This document shows positions 18,865 through 27,523 of a stretch of DNA of 64,000 bases, piece by piece. The stretch covers positions 992,001 through 1,056,000 of the forward strand of contig NC_006049.2 of the NCBI RefSeq assembly GCF_000006445.2, read 5' to 3'. Source of the stretch: Debaryomyces hansenii CBS767. Lineage: Eukaryota > Ascomycota > Pichiomycetes > Serinales > Debaryomycetaceae. A model generated the notes under the pieces. It was given only the letters and a program-made list of their open reading frames with translations, had not been told where the DNA came from and did not search any database. The position numbers and the translations under genes were made by a program. Within the stretch, counting starts at the first letter, position 1. Every line of letters starts with the position of its first letter.

Positions 18865-21837
18865 TCACGAAGGATATGGAGGATTTCCGTAGCGATCAGA
18901 TTTTTGCTCCGGGTGCTGCGGTGGAGGAGGACGCGGTTGCATATGTTGTGGTGGTCCCATGAACTGGTTATAAAACTGACCATATTGTGGATATACCTGT
19001 GCAGGTGCTGGAGACGCTGAGGCTGCCGGCATTGGTGATTGGGATGCACCCTGTAATGGTTGTTGTGGAAGCGATGGTGGTATTGAATGTAACATCAGCT
19101 GCGAAGACATTGGCATGAAACGGTCGTTTGCTCCACGATAGTAAGGTGTGCTGTTACCCGTTTGAGGTTGATTTGGGAATGGATTGAAATATTGTGGATA
19201 AGGCTGCTGGAACACTTGCGAATAATTCGGCGAAATATGTGTTCCTTGAGTCATTTGAGATGCCATTGGCATTCCACCATACATAGGATAATCATTAGGC
19301 GCAGATGAATTGGAGAAAGTAGAATTCAACGCGTTGAAGGATTGAGATGGAGTTCCGGAATTAACAACTTCATTACTACTTCCATTCTTCCAAATATTCG
19401 GTGTATTGGAATTTACACTCTTAGGTTCACTATTAGATGATTCAAGCACTAATGAGTCCACCATGTTCTGAAGCCCATTTTCCCTTTGTGGATCTTGAGT
19501 CAAAATGTCATCAGTACTTGAGTTGACCACAACGGTTTTATCATTAGGATTCTGCAACAAGCTATCCTGTAATTGAGAAGAATGGCTGAGAATAAAAGAA
19601 TTGAGCTCTTGAAGAGTATTTGGAATTTGAATTCCTTCTTGCTCTTTTGTGTTTATATCATCAAAAGAATTCTCAACTTGAATGCTCTTCTTTTCTTTCT
19701 TGTTTTCTAACTTCGATGGAGTTTCATGCTCATTCCAAGCTTTTCCAGACCTATTTGCCTTAACCTTGGGTTCTTTCTTTTTCGTTTGAGTTTTGACATT
19801 AGACTTGCCGGTTTGATCAGAGGTTTTTGATTGGTCTTTGCCCTGAGAGTCTTTGACTTCTAGTTTAACTTCTAAATTTTCTGTAGTAGTATCGCTAATG
19901 ACGAATTTACCTTCATTGTAATCAAATTCGATGCCATATGGATTGCTCTCAAGTAATTTTTTACTTAACAAAATCACAGATTTTAATCTTAAATTATTCT
20001 CATAATGAATAATTTCAATATCAAGAAATTCACTCTTTTCCATGTGAGAATTATTTTTCTTATCATCGCCTTTGTTGTCAATTAATTGTTTGTACAAATC
20101 ATTGTCCAAGAATGATGGTACAAGAGTGGTTTTATCTATCAAACTTGAATAATCTCCGACAAGTAAGTTGATGTTATTTGACGCAAAGATATGATCGTCT
20201 TTGAAATCCTTGAGTTGAAACTTGATAATCAGAAAGTCTCTAAAGTAAACATCCTCCTTAAAATAATAATCTCTCACTGGCCTCGAATTCGACTTAATTA
20301 AATGAATTATTTTTTCCCGATTTATGTCTTGACTAAGTGAATCATTACCATATATATCAGAAGTCATTCCGTTTAATAGCGTAACTATGTTCACCATAAG
20401 GCTTTTTCTAGCTTGGAAATTTCTCAAAATAACTTTGTTTTCCTTAAACCAGTTAGATAATAACCTTAGAATAATTAGAACTACCCTTTTATTTTGATAG
20501 TCGAATTCCATGGAGACACATGATTCTAGAAGTTTATTTATATAACGAAATGTAAACTTAATAAATTGTTCTGATATTAACTTATCACTACCCCGTTCAA
20601 GTAGTTTATTGAACGACATTAACACCACTAGTTGCTTAACGTAGAGATTTAAATCTTCTTCTTCATATCTACGAATGTACTTGTCAAACGATTCGAATAA
20701 TTTTTTGAAAAAGTCTCCTTCAATTTTTGAATGCTTAAAGTTTTTAGTGATCGTGTTATTAGACTGATGATAATACTCGGGAACATAATAATAACATATC
20801 AAGCAGATAAGAGTTATGTTTAATTCATCTATTTTCGACACAGAAATTTTGTTCTTCTTATTTGGATTATTGAAGGAAATTAAATGGTTAATGAACCAAT
20901 CTTTTCGTAAAATTGTGTTCAAGTTGGTTAAACCTAATTTGTAATCGGGAAGTCTTGTAAACTGAGATCTTAAGAACCAATAGCAAGCATCATATTTGCT
21001 ATCCATTAAATTGTAGATCATTCCAATATGATTATATGGCTCATTGAGTGCTGGTAAAAGTAATATACAAAACTTATAGAAATTCAATGCCTTCTCATAC
21101 AATGGCTTCATTAGCGAAATCTTTTCCTTGCTTGACAGATTTGTCAAATGATAATACTTCCAAAAATTCTTAATTGATAAGCAAGGGTTAACATATGAGA
21201 GTTCCATAAATGATCTATGACGAGATATATCACCCAATGACAATAGACATCTGTGAATTAGGAATATTAAGTTTGCTTGCAAATTAGCGTTAAATGTTTT
21301 AATAGCATTATTGGGAATGACGAAACTGAAATGAGCTAAGAATGTATCTGGAATTAACGGGTTCTGGAAATGGGTTGAGAAATATTTCAATAGTGTAAAG
21401 TAGAATTGATAAACTTGCTTCATGAATTTATTAAAGTTATCATTGATTTTTCTGATTTCTACTGCCTTCAACGATTTGTCTTTCCCATTAGAATCAAGAA
21501 CTTTCTTACTGAAGTCATTATAGTACGTAGCATGATGAAATTGAAAAAATTTAATGATTGGGTAGTGGAATTCGGTCCAGAGAATTTCAAATATCTTTAT
21601 CGTTTTAAATTCTAGGTCAAGTTGATTATTTGGAACGTCGTTTTCCGACTGACTTTCATACGCCTTTAGGTTATCGTAATAATCGTTACAATCTGATAAA
21701 ATCAAAGTCTGAAACTTTGATTGAAGTACATTATTGAATCCTAATAATAAGGATTGATCGATGAACTTCTTACTCAAAAATTCATTCAATTGGGTCTTAT
21801 ATGTTTGGATCTCTTCGATTGTAGACGGAGTAGCCAT
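18865..21837 (-). CDS. EST1/EBS1/SMG7-like protein with 14-3-3-like TPR domain
   Basis: 990 residues from ATG 21837 (MATPSTIEEIQ); the frame opens four codons earlier only at a TTG. The N-terminal ~480 residues carry the helical Est1/SMG7 domain: FLIHRCLLSLGDISRHR, FYKFCILLLPALNEPYNHIGMI and ACYWFLRSQF, the typical TPR pair after which one serine/phospho-peptide groove is expected. A Lys/Ser/Thr-rich middle (~640-760) follows, and then a Pro/Gln/Met-rich tail (PQYFNPFPNQPQ, RPPPPQHP). Relatives act in telomerase recruitment (Est1) or in nonsense-mediated decay and translation (Ebs1, SMG7). The long Pro/Gln tail leans to Ebs1/SMG7, but I cannot decide between them, so no symbol is given. Confidence 0.8.
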   Translation of the reverse strand: MATPSTIEEIQTYKTQLNEFLSKKFIDQSLLLGFNNVLQSKFQTLILSDCNDYYDNLKAYESQSENDVPNNQLDLEFKTIKIFEILWTEFHYPIIKFFQFHHATYYNDFSKKVLDSNGKDKSLKAVEIRKINDNFNKFMKQVYQFYFTLLKYFSTHFQNPLIPDTFLAHFSFVIPNNAIKTFNANLQANLIFLIHRCLLSLGDISRHRSFMELSYVNPCLSIKNFWKYYHLTNLSSKEKISLMKPLYEKALNFYKFCILLLPALNEPYNHIGMIYNLMDSKYDACYWFLRSQFTRLPDYKLGLTNLNTILRKDWFINHLISFNNPNKKNKISVSKIDELNITLICLICYYYVPEYYHQSNNTITKNFKHSKIEGDFFKKLFESFDKYIRRYEEEDLNLYVKQLVVLMSFNKLLERGSDKLISEQFIKFTFRYINKLLESCVSMEFDYQNKRVVLIILRLLSNWFKENKVILRNFQARKSLMVNIVTLLNGMTSDIYGNDSLSQDINREKIIHLIKSNSRPVRDYYFKEDVYFRDFLIIKFQLKDFKDDHIFASNNINLLVGDYSSLIDKTTLVPSFLDNDLYKQLIDNKGDDKKNNSHMEKSEFLDIEIIHYENNLRLKSVILLSKKLLESNPYGIEFDYNEGKFVISDTTTENLEVKLEVKDSQGKDQSKTSDQTGKSNVKTQTKKKEPKVKANRSGKAWNEHETPSKLENKKEKKSIQVENSFDDINTKEQEGIQIPNTLQELNSFILSHSSQLQDSLLQNPNDKTVVVNSSTDDILTQDPQRENGLQNMVDSLVLESSNSEPKSVNSNTPNIWKNGSSNEVVNSGTPSQSFNALNSTFSNSSAPNDYPMYGGMPMASQMTQGTHISPNYSQVFQQPYPQYFNPFPNQPQTGNSTPYYRGANDRFMPMSSQLMLHSIPPSLPQQPLQGASQSPMPAASASPAPAQVYPQYGQFYNQFMGPPQHMQPRPPPPQHPEQKSDRYGNPPYPS

Positions 21838-22242
21838 TGTACTATGCAATGCTTATCGGTGTTTACTGAAAAAATTTATATGTCTTGATCAATTTATCTC
21901 CTCCACCTGAATCTATAAAATCCTGGAAGTTATGCAAACTGTATGTGAATAGGGTACTAAAGATTAAAAACACAAAAAAACTATATCATTCTATTAAAGG
22001 AATGAACTTCATGTAGACAATTCTTATGATACTAGAACACTTCAAGGCGAACAAGTTAGTTAGAACAGATCATAATTTCTAAGATTGGCTGGGTCGAAAA
22101 TTTTTTTTGTTACAAGCGCATACACGACCGTTTTGCTTTGATTATGATGGCAAAACTACTTCTATCCTCTTGAATATAAGTGGCGTCAGACGTATTCATA
22201 ACACGAATAACTCTTCTGTAACAAGCCAACTCAGTCAAAACC
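21838..22242. other. Divergent promoter: EST1-like gene / PPPDE gene
   Basis: About 400 bases between divergent genes. AT-rich with poly-T and poly-A tracts (for example 22096-22110). No splice site pair or RNA gene was recognised. Confidence 0.55.
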
Positions 22243-22716
22243 ATGACTCAGGACGAAGAACCATCTTTTAAAGTAAAGGTATACGTTTATGACCTTTCTC
22301 ATGGATTAGCAGCCGTTTACGCCCCTCTGATACTTGGGATAAATATTGATGCCATTTACCATACATCAGTAGTTGTGTATGATAAGGAACATTACATCAA
22401 CCAGGGAATTAATACCTCAACGCCTGGAACCACTAAATATGGCACTCCGAAAGAAGTTCTTGACATGGGCAAGACGTTTGTTACCCCAGATATCTTTGAA
22501 GATTTTCTTGATGAGTTACGGAACCACGAAGACCTCAAATATAATTCTGTTAAGTACGACTTGTTTGATAACAACTGTAATCATTTCACAGACGTGTTAC
22601 TTGATTTTTTGGTCGGCAAAAACCTCGAGGATCGTATTTTGAAGCTTCCACAGCAGGTATTGAACTCTCCAAACGGCCATATCTTACGACAAATGATCGG
22701 CTCGTACCAGCCTTAG
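22243..22716 (+). CDS. PPPDE-family (DeSI-like) thiol isopeptidase
   Basis: 157-residue single-domain protein of the PPPDE/DeSI papain-like fold. The N-terminal strand VKVYVYDLSHGLA, the catalytic histidine in AIYHTSVVVY (H40) and the catalytic cysteine in DNNCNHFTD (C112) are intact, with the family YGTPKEVLDMGKT segment between them. DeSI proteins cleave SUMO or ubiquitin from substrates; the substrate here cannot be told from sequence. I recall an S. pombe relative and none in S. cerevisiae. It is divergent from the EST1-like gene and lies 213 bases before MUM2. Confidence 0.9.
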   Translation: MTQDEEPSFKVKVYVYDLSHGLAAVYAPLILGINIDAIYHTSVVVYDKEHYINQGINTSTPGTTKYGTPKEVLDMGKTFVTPDIFEDFLDELRNHEDLKYNSVKYDLFDNNCNHFTDVLLDFLVGKNLEDRILKLPQQVLNSPNGHILRQMIGSYQP

Positions 22717-22929
22717 CTATGAGTCGAGTTAGAGACGCTATTGAGTGTAAATTCTGTACTATAATTTATTATGGAGAAGAAAAGGTTAACCGCAGACTCA
22801 TAATTTTAATGTGGCAGCCAAACCTCAATATAGGAATCCTTGTGTTTCATAGATGTTGTAAAAAAGAAGATACGTTTTTTTCTTACTTATAAACAATTAT
22901 ATATGCCAGCTTAGTAAAAGACAGGTATA

Positions 22930-23851
22930 ATGGATAAACCTACTACAGTATGTTGTCGTTGCATCGAAAAGGAAGAAATTCGGGATACTAACCACGTAGA
23001 ATCAATATGTGAATATGAATACATCGCAGATGAACTCGCTGATAGATTCGTCTATCATGTCAAATGAATCAAGCCAGCAATCAATGCTTACTGAGAATCC
23101 ACTGGTTAAGTTCTGGCAGACGAATAACTATAAAAATTCGATTACTAGTCCCATTCATCTCCAGAGCCCAACTAATTTTCAAACGGGGACGTTTCAGACC
23201 CAGCCTGCCAATGTTGAACCAATTAGTAACAATAACTCGATGAATGTGAATGCACCAAGCTACGTTCCTTACAATTACAACAACAACAATTACCAGCACT
23301 ATGATAAGTACTACAATAATCAGAGTTGTGAACTTTATGATAGGTCGTCGTTGCAGAATTTTGCAATCAATACCAATAAAAAGGACAAGGTGCAAGAGGA
23401 ACTCGAGAGAACAAAGGTTGATTTAGTGATCAAGAACCAACTAATTAAGAATCTTTCAGACCAATTGAATTCACTCAATAAGTTGAAGAATGTGAAACAT
23501 AGTACTGGCAACAGTTTCAAGGTTCCTCAGAATTATTACGACCTATTTAAGGATTTGACTAGGACCTTGAAAGACAAGACTGTTGAGCTTGAGGAAACAA
23601 AGGAAAGGTTGGAATCGATTGTTGTAGCATTATCTATGAACAACCATCGTTCGTTGCTGGTTAATGGCGAGTTTGACGAACAGGAATTGGCGCATAAGAT
23701 TATCAATAAGCTCTCATTATTGCAAAATGAAAATGAGAATTTGTTGAAGATGATTAGCTCGAGTAATAAGCTGAGTCTAATAATTGAATTGGGACTCTTG
23801 AAAAATGAAAATTGCCAACTTAAAGAAAAATTGAAGAATTTTGAAAAGTAA
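22930..23851 (+). CDS. MUM2: Mum2-like (WTAP family) protein, two exons
   Basis: Exon 1 is 22930-22947 (six codons, MDKPTT) and exon 2 is 23000-23851, giving 289 residues. The upstream ATG is needed because the exon 2 frame has no ATG before codon 12. The N-terminal half is disordered and Asn/Gln/Tyr-rich. The C-terminal half is coiled coil with the Mum2/WTAP hallmark QELAHKIINKLSLLQNENENLL and ELGLLKNENCQLKEKL. Mum2 is the WTAP-like scaffold of the yeast mRNA m6A methyltransferase needed for meiosis. The family call rests on that C-terminal block. The antisense open frame at 23536-23910 is a shadow. Confidence 0.78.
22948..22999 (+). other. Spliceosomal intron in MUM2 (52 bp)
   Basis: 5' splice site GTATGT at 22948-22953, a perfect TACTAAC at 22986-22992 and a 3' TAG ending at 22999, seven bases after the branch motif. 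Removal joins six codons starting at ATG 22930 in frame with the long open frame. Same signal spacing as the CDC12 intron. Confidence 0.88.
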
Positions 23852-24250
23852 CAATAAACAGAGGACTCGTTTTTGCTACATAATTTAATATATGTTTTAC
23901 TAATTGTCATTTTATTGTCTATGTGTGAGCATTATCTTACTATCTCTAATGTCATCTTTGCAGCAGGTCTGTTGAACTCTTTTTATTAACTCTTTTTGCT
24001 CCCTTTTTTTTTACAAAAAATAAAAATATACCACCTTCAACTCTTACATGCATCGTCTCACCAACCATCTTCACACTATCTACCGTTGGTGGTCAGTTAG
24101 AGTAGAGTTTCTAGTTAAGTAGCTGCTAAAAATCTGGTGATGTTTTTTACACGACCTAAGTAAATGAAAAATTATAAAGAGGAAAACACGTCCGCTCATT
24201 ATAAACAACTGAGAGTCTAGCATAAGCGGTACATATATATACGAAGGAAG
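23852..24250. other. Intergenic: MUM2 3' region / ARP7 promoter
   Basis: About 400 bases between two plus-strand genes, with a poly-T tract at 24004-24013 and A-rich runs. Nothing else recognised. Confidence 0.55.
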
Positions 24251-25603
24251 ATGACTTATACTTCACCAGCAGTTGTCATAGACAATGGATCTCATACTAC
24301 GAAAGCTGGGTTCGCCCTGGATGATTTACCATCATTGGTATTCAATTCAAACTATGTGGTAGATTCAAATTCCAAAGTTCAGGTTGGAGACAAACAAGTA
24401 GATGAAAGCCCAGAGAGCGATATAATGACATTCATGGAAAATGGATTAATCTATAACTTTGATAGTATAGTTCACAACTGGCAATATGTCTATGATAATA
24501 TCGATAACAATAATGCAATAAATGCTAAGGAATTTCCATTAATGTTAACAGAACAGCCGTGGAATACATCTAAAAATAAATTAGCTACGACCCAGATAGC
24601 ATTCGAGACTTTAGAAGTGCCTATCTTTTCACTTGTTAAGACTCCTTTGTCACAATTATATCACATGGGAAGATCGACCGGTCTTGTCGTAGATATTGGA
24701 TCTTCAGTCGCCAGCGTAACGCCAATATTGGACGGTATCATTCAATCAAAATCCTCGTTCCATTCTAAATATGCTGGAGATTTTGCAAATTTACATGCAT
24801 TAAGGTTTTTGGAATCCAATGTTTCTATTGATAACTTGATACCTATGAAGTTCCAATCTACCAGAATGTCACAATCATTTAAGGATTATCAAATAAGTTA
24901 TAATATATTACAAGATTTCAAGAGCTCTATGCTCAATGTTTGTGAGATTCCAGCCGGACAATCAACGAATGCATTAAACCCAAAAAATTACCAATTACCT
25001 AATAAGAGTCATATCGGAATCAGTAGGGAACAAATTAATTTATTAGAGAATTTATTTCAACCAGGGTTTTCCCCATTACTGAACTTGGCCATACCTGAAG
25101 TTAACTTTAACAAACCCGCAACCAATGGTTTATCGAGCTTGGTATTATTAGCTTTAAAGAATTTAGAAAGTTCTTTTATTCCAAACAATGAACCAATGAA
25201 CACAACAAATGTTAACTCCCGTTATACAAAATTCAACGAAATATTGAGAGAGTTGTTATCAAATATTTTAATTACAGGTGGTTCTTCATTAACTACTGGA
25301 TTATCTCAGAGAGTGATAAATGACATTTATAAGTCGGCTCATCAATTCTTTCCAAATTACATTTTTACGCAACCTGGTAGATTAGTATTAGGAACGCTAG
25401 GTAATTATCAACAGAATGATATCAACGAGGTTTGGGATAAAAAATTTGGTTCGTGGTTGGGTGCATGCAATTTGGCCAGTATGTTAAATGATAATGATAA
25501 TCAAGAATCAAACGGTATCAACATTGCTTTAGACAATTGGTTTGTTACGAAGAGTGATTATGAAGAATTAGGTGAAGATTTAATTTTAGAAAAGTTTAAA
25601 TAG
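24251..25603 (+). CDS. ARP7: Nuclear actin-related protein of SWI/SNF and RSC, Arp7-like
   Basis: 450-residue divergent actin. The N-terminus is AVVIDNGSHTTKAGFALDDLPS. A central FPLMLTEQPWNTSKNK is followed by the phosphate-2-like GLVVDIGSSVASVTPILDGI, KYAGDFANLHALRFLE and the C-terminal ILITGGSSLTTGLSQRV and FGSWLGACNLASM. The Asp of the first phosphate loop is present, but the loop sequence NGSHTTKAGF is that of Arp7/Arp9 rather than of true actin. In yeast, Arp7 and Arp9 form an obligate pair on the HSA helix of Swi2/Sth1. The Arp7 assignment over Arp9 rests on the VVDIGSSV-TPILDGI block and is fairly, not fully, secure. Convergent with EHD3. Confidence 0.75.
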   Translation: MTYTSPAVVIDNGSHTTKAGFALDDLPSLVFNSNYVVDSNSKVQVGDKQVDESPESDIMTFMENGLIYNFDSIVHNWQYVYDNIDNNNAINAKEFPLMLTEQPWNTSKNKLATTQIAFETLEVPIFSLVKTPLSQLYHMGRSTGLVVDIGSSVASVTPILDGIIQSKSSFHSKYAGDFANLHALRFLESNVSIDNLIPMKFQSTRMSQSFKDYQISYNILQDFKSSMLNVCEIPAGQSTNALNPKNYQLPNKSHIGISREQINLLENLFQPGFSPLLNLAIPEVNFNKPATNGLSSLVLLALKNLESSFIPNNEPMNTTNVNSRYTKFNEILRELLSNILITGGSSLTTGLSQRVINDIYKSAHQFFPNYIFTQPGRLVLGTLGNYQQNDINEVWDKKFGSWLGACNLASMLNDNDNQESNGINIALDNWFVTKSDYEELGEDLILEKFK

Positions 25604-25682
25604 TGTATTTAAACAGTAATTGTATACTTATGTTAGATTAATAAATTCTTATATTATTAAATATTTATATTTACAGGAGATC

Positions 25683-27200
25683 TTATTCTATCCAAGAGAC
25701 GTATTTGTTATCATATTTTGACGCTTCACCATGATGATCTAAAATGGATTGAACTTTCAATTCGACTCCTAACTTATTACTTGTGGATTGCTTGAAGTAC
25801 TTTGTTACTTCAGTTGGAGTTGGTAAGTACGATCTACCAGATCCATCATTACCAGTTATGTAACTTTTAACTTGGTTACCATTTGGCAAACCCATGTTAT
25901 AAGGATAAGATTTATAGTTAATACCGAATAACTTTTCAATTAATGGTTCGTTCAATTTAGTAGAATGAATTGATTTGCTGAGCGCCTTCTGAACAAATTC
26001 AGAAGAAATACCACTTGGTTGTTTATTCAGATTCCATTCCGGGTATGCTGGTTCCTTAATCTTGTCGATCAACTTGTGAGAAACACCCTTGACAAAATCA
26101 TTTTCTTCAGGCTTAATATTGACCAAATTGGTAGCAGTAATCATTTCCAATTCAAATTGTTGGCGAATAGAGTTTTCGGCACCACGGTTCAATAACTCAA
26201 AGGCGACTTTTAAGGAGGTTGGCGATTTCAATAATAAAGTCTTATAAGTCTTTTGAGCAAATTCGGAACCATCTTTTTCCAAGTAACTCAATACCTCTTC
26301 AATTGAAGGTTGAGAAAATGCATTCTTGATTAATTTTAATTGTTCAGTGGTAAATGGGTATTTATAGTCTTCTGGCAACTTGTTTTCGGTAAATTCTTCA
26401 ATAGCCTGGTTCACTTGCGCGTAATATTCCTTGTTGTTATTCAATATGGATGCGTGGTTGTCTTCAGGCTTGTTGTCATTCACGCTTGGAGGTTGCAAGT
26501 TGGACAATCTGTTGACTAATGAATCAATTCTGTCAGATGGAACGTAATGAGTAGCAAAACCCAACATATAGCAGTCTAAACCACTCAACACCTGTCCGGT
26601 CAACGCAAGATAGTAACCAATTTTATCATCCAATCTTGGCAAGAAAAAAGTAGTCCCCACATCCGGGAACAACCCAATATCGGTCTCTGGCATCGCCAAC
26701 TTAGTCCTCTCGGTGGAAACTCGGAAAGGTGCGTGAACTGACAATCCTACTCCTCCCCCCATCGTAATTCCGTCCATCAACGCCACATACGGCTTAGGAT
26801 ACGTCGATATCAAGTAATTCAAATTGTATTCCCGTTGGAAGAAATCAGACGCATACGCTGCATTGCCCGCCTTGATCTGTTTGGCACATTCTGTCACATC
26901 TCCCCCAGCACACAAGCCTTTCGCCAACGTCGAGTTCAAAATAATCACATTGTTCACACTCGACTTCGAATATTCCAATAATCTAGGCATAATCTTGCTT
27001 ACCATCGAAGTGTTCAATGAATTCAATTTTTTAGGTCTGTTCAACGTCACAAGTCTGGCCATGTTTTTGTTCGAAAATAAAACATCATCCTCCGCATATC
27101 CAATAATATTGGAACCAGTTGAATAGTTAGATGTCATCTTAGTTAATTGAGTATTAAATTTATTATTTGAAATTACCTTTTTCAAATTAGCTTTCAACAT
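25683..27200 (-). CDS. EHD3: Mitochondrial 3-hydroxyisobutyryl-CoA hydrolase
   Basis: 505-residue crotonase-fold enzyme. A basic/hydroxylated presequence (MLKANLKKVISNNKFNTQLTK) predicts mitochondrial import. The oxyanion-hole segment GLCAGGDVTECA, GITMGGGVGLSVHAPFRV and the catalytic Glu/Asp block MPETDIGLFPDVGTTFFLPRL are those of HIBCH, which hydrolyses 3-hydroxyisobutyryl-CoA in valine breakdown. A C-terminal half (from ~330; SPTSLKVAFELLNRG, EFDFVKGV-like ENDFVKGVSHKLIDK) follows the family. Length equals yeast Ehd3 (~500). The 5' third is clearly more G+C rich than the 3' part. Confidence 0.95.
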   Translation of the reverse strand: MLKANLKKVISNNKFNTQLTKMTSNYSTGSNIIGYAEDDVLFSNKNMARLVTLNRPKKLNSLNTSMVSKIMPRLLEYSKSSVNNVIILNSTLAKGLCAGGDVTECAKQIKAGNAAYASDFFQREYNLNYLISTYPKPYVALMDGITMGGGVGLSVHAPFRVSTERTKLAMPETDIGLFPDVGTTFFLPRLDDKIGYYLALTGQVLSGLDCYMLGFATHYVPSDRIDSLVNRLSNLQPPSVNDNKPEDNHASILNNNKEYYAQVNQAIEEFTENKLPEDYKYPFTTEQLKLIKNAFSQPSIEEVLSYLEKDGSEFAQKTYKTLLLKSPTSLKVAFELLNRGAENSIRQQFELEMITATNLVNIKPEENDFVKGVSHKLIDKIKEPAYPEWNLNKQPSGISSEFVQKALSKSIHSTKLNEPLIEKLFGINYKSYPYNMGLPNGNQVKSYITGNDGSGRSYLPTPTEVTKYFKQSTSNKLGVELKVQSILDHHGEASKYDNKYVSWIE

Positions 27201-27523
27201 TCTTTCAAAATTTTATATCCCCTTTTCCTGAATTTCGTTCCTTCTTATATACTGGTTCGTTTACAGCAATTGTGTAACTCAAACGTATTCGGGTATGATT
27301 CCTGTGATCCTTCAAAAACTTTTTCTCCTCAAAAAAGACGAAATATGACACAAAAGCGGATAGTGGATGAATTCCGAGAGGAACAACCGGAATAGGATTT
27401 CCGAGACATATTCAAGTCACGAGTAGCCTTACAGACGGGGCCTCCATAGACCCTCGAAAGTATAATGGGAGGCCCCCATGCCCTATTATTCACTCCATAC
27501 TTATGGTCCAAGGTCCGACAGCA
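27201..27523. other. Intergenic: EHD3 promoter / ATG21 3' region
   Basis: About 320 bases, richer in G+C than most intergenic DNA here (for example 27434-27480). Poly-A and poly-T tracts lie near 27320-27340. The minus-strand open frame at 27329-27511 is not supported by any recognisable protein. Confidence 0.5.

Noticed and set aside
18747..18962. 71-codon plus-strand ATG open frame
   Set aside because: Second half is antisense of the EST1-like Pro/Gln tail; first half is AT-rich with no domain.
23536..23910. 124-codon minus-strand open frame
   Set aside because: Antisense of the MUM2 coiled coil; Ser/Phe-rich shadow.
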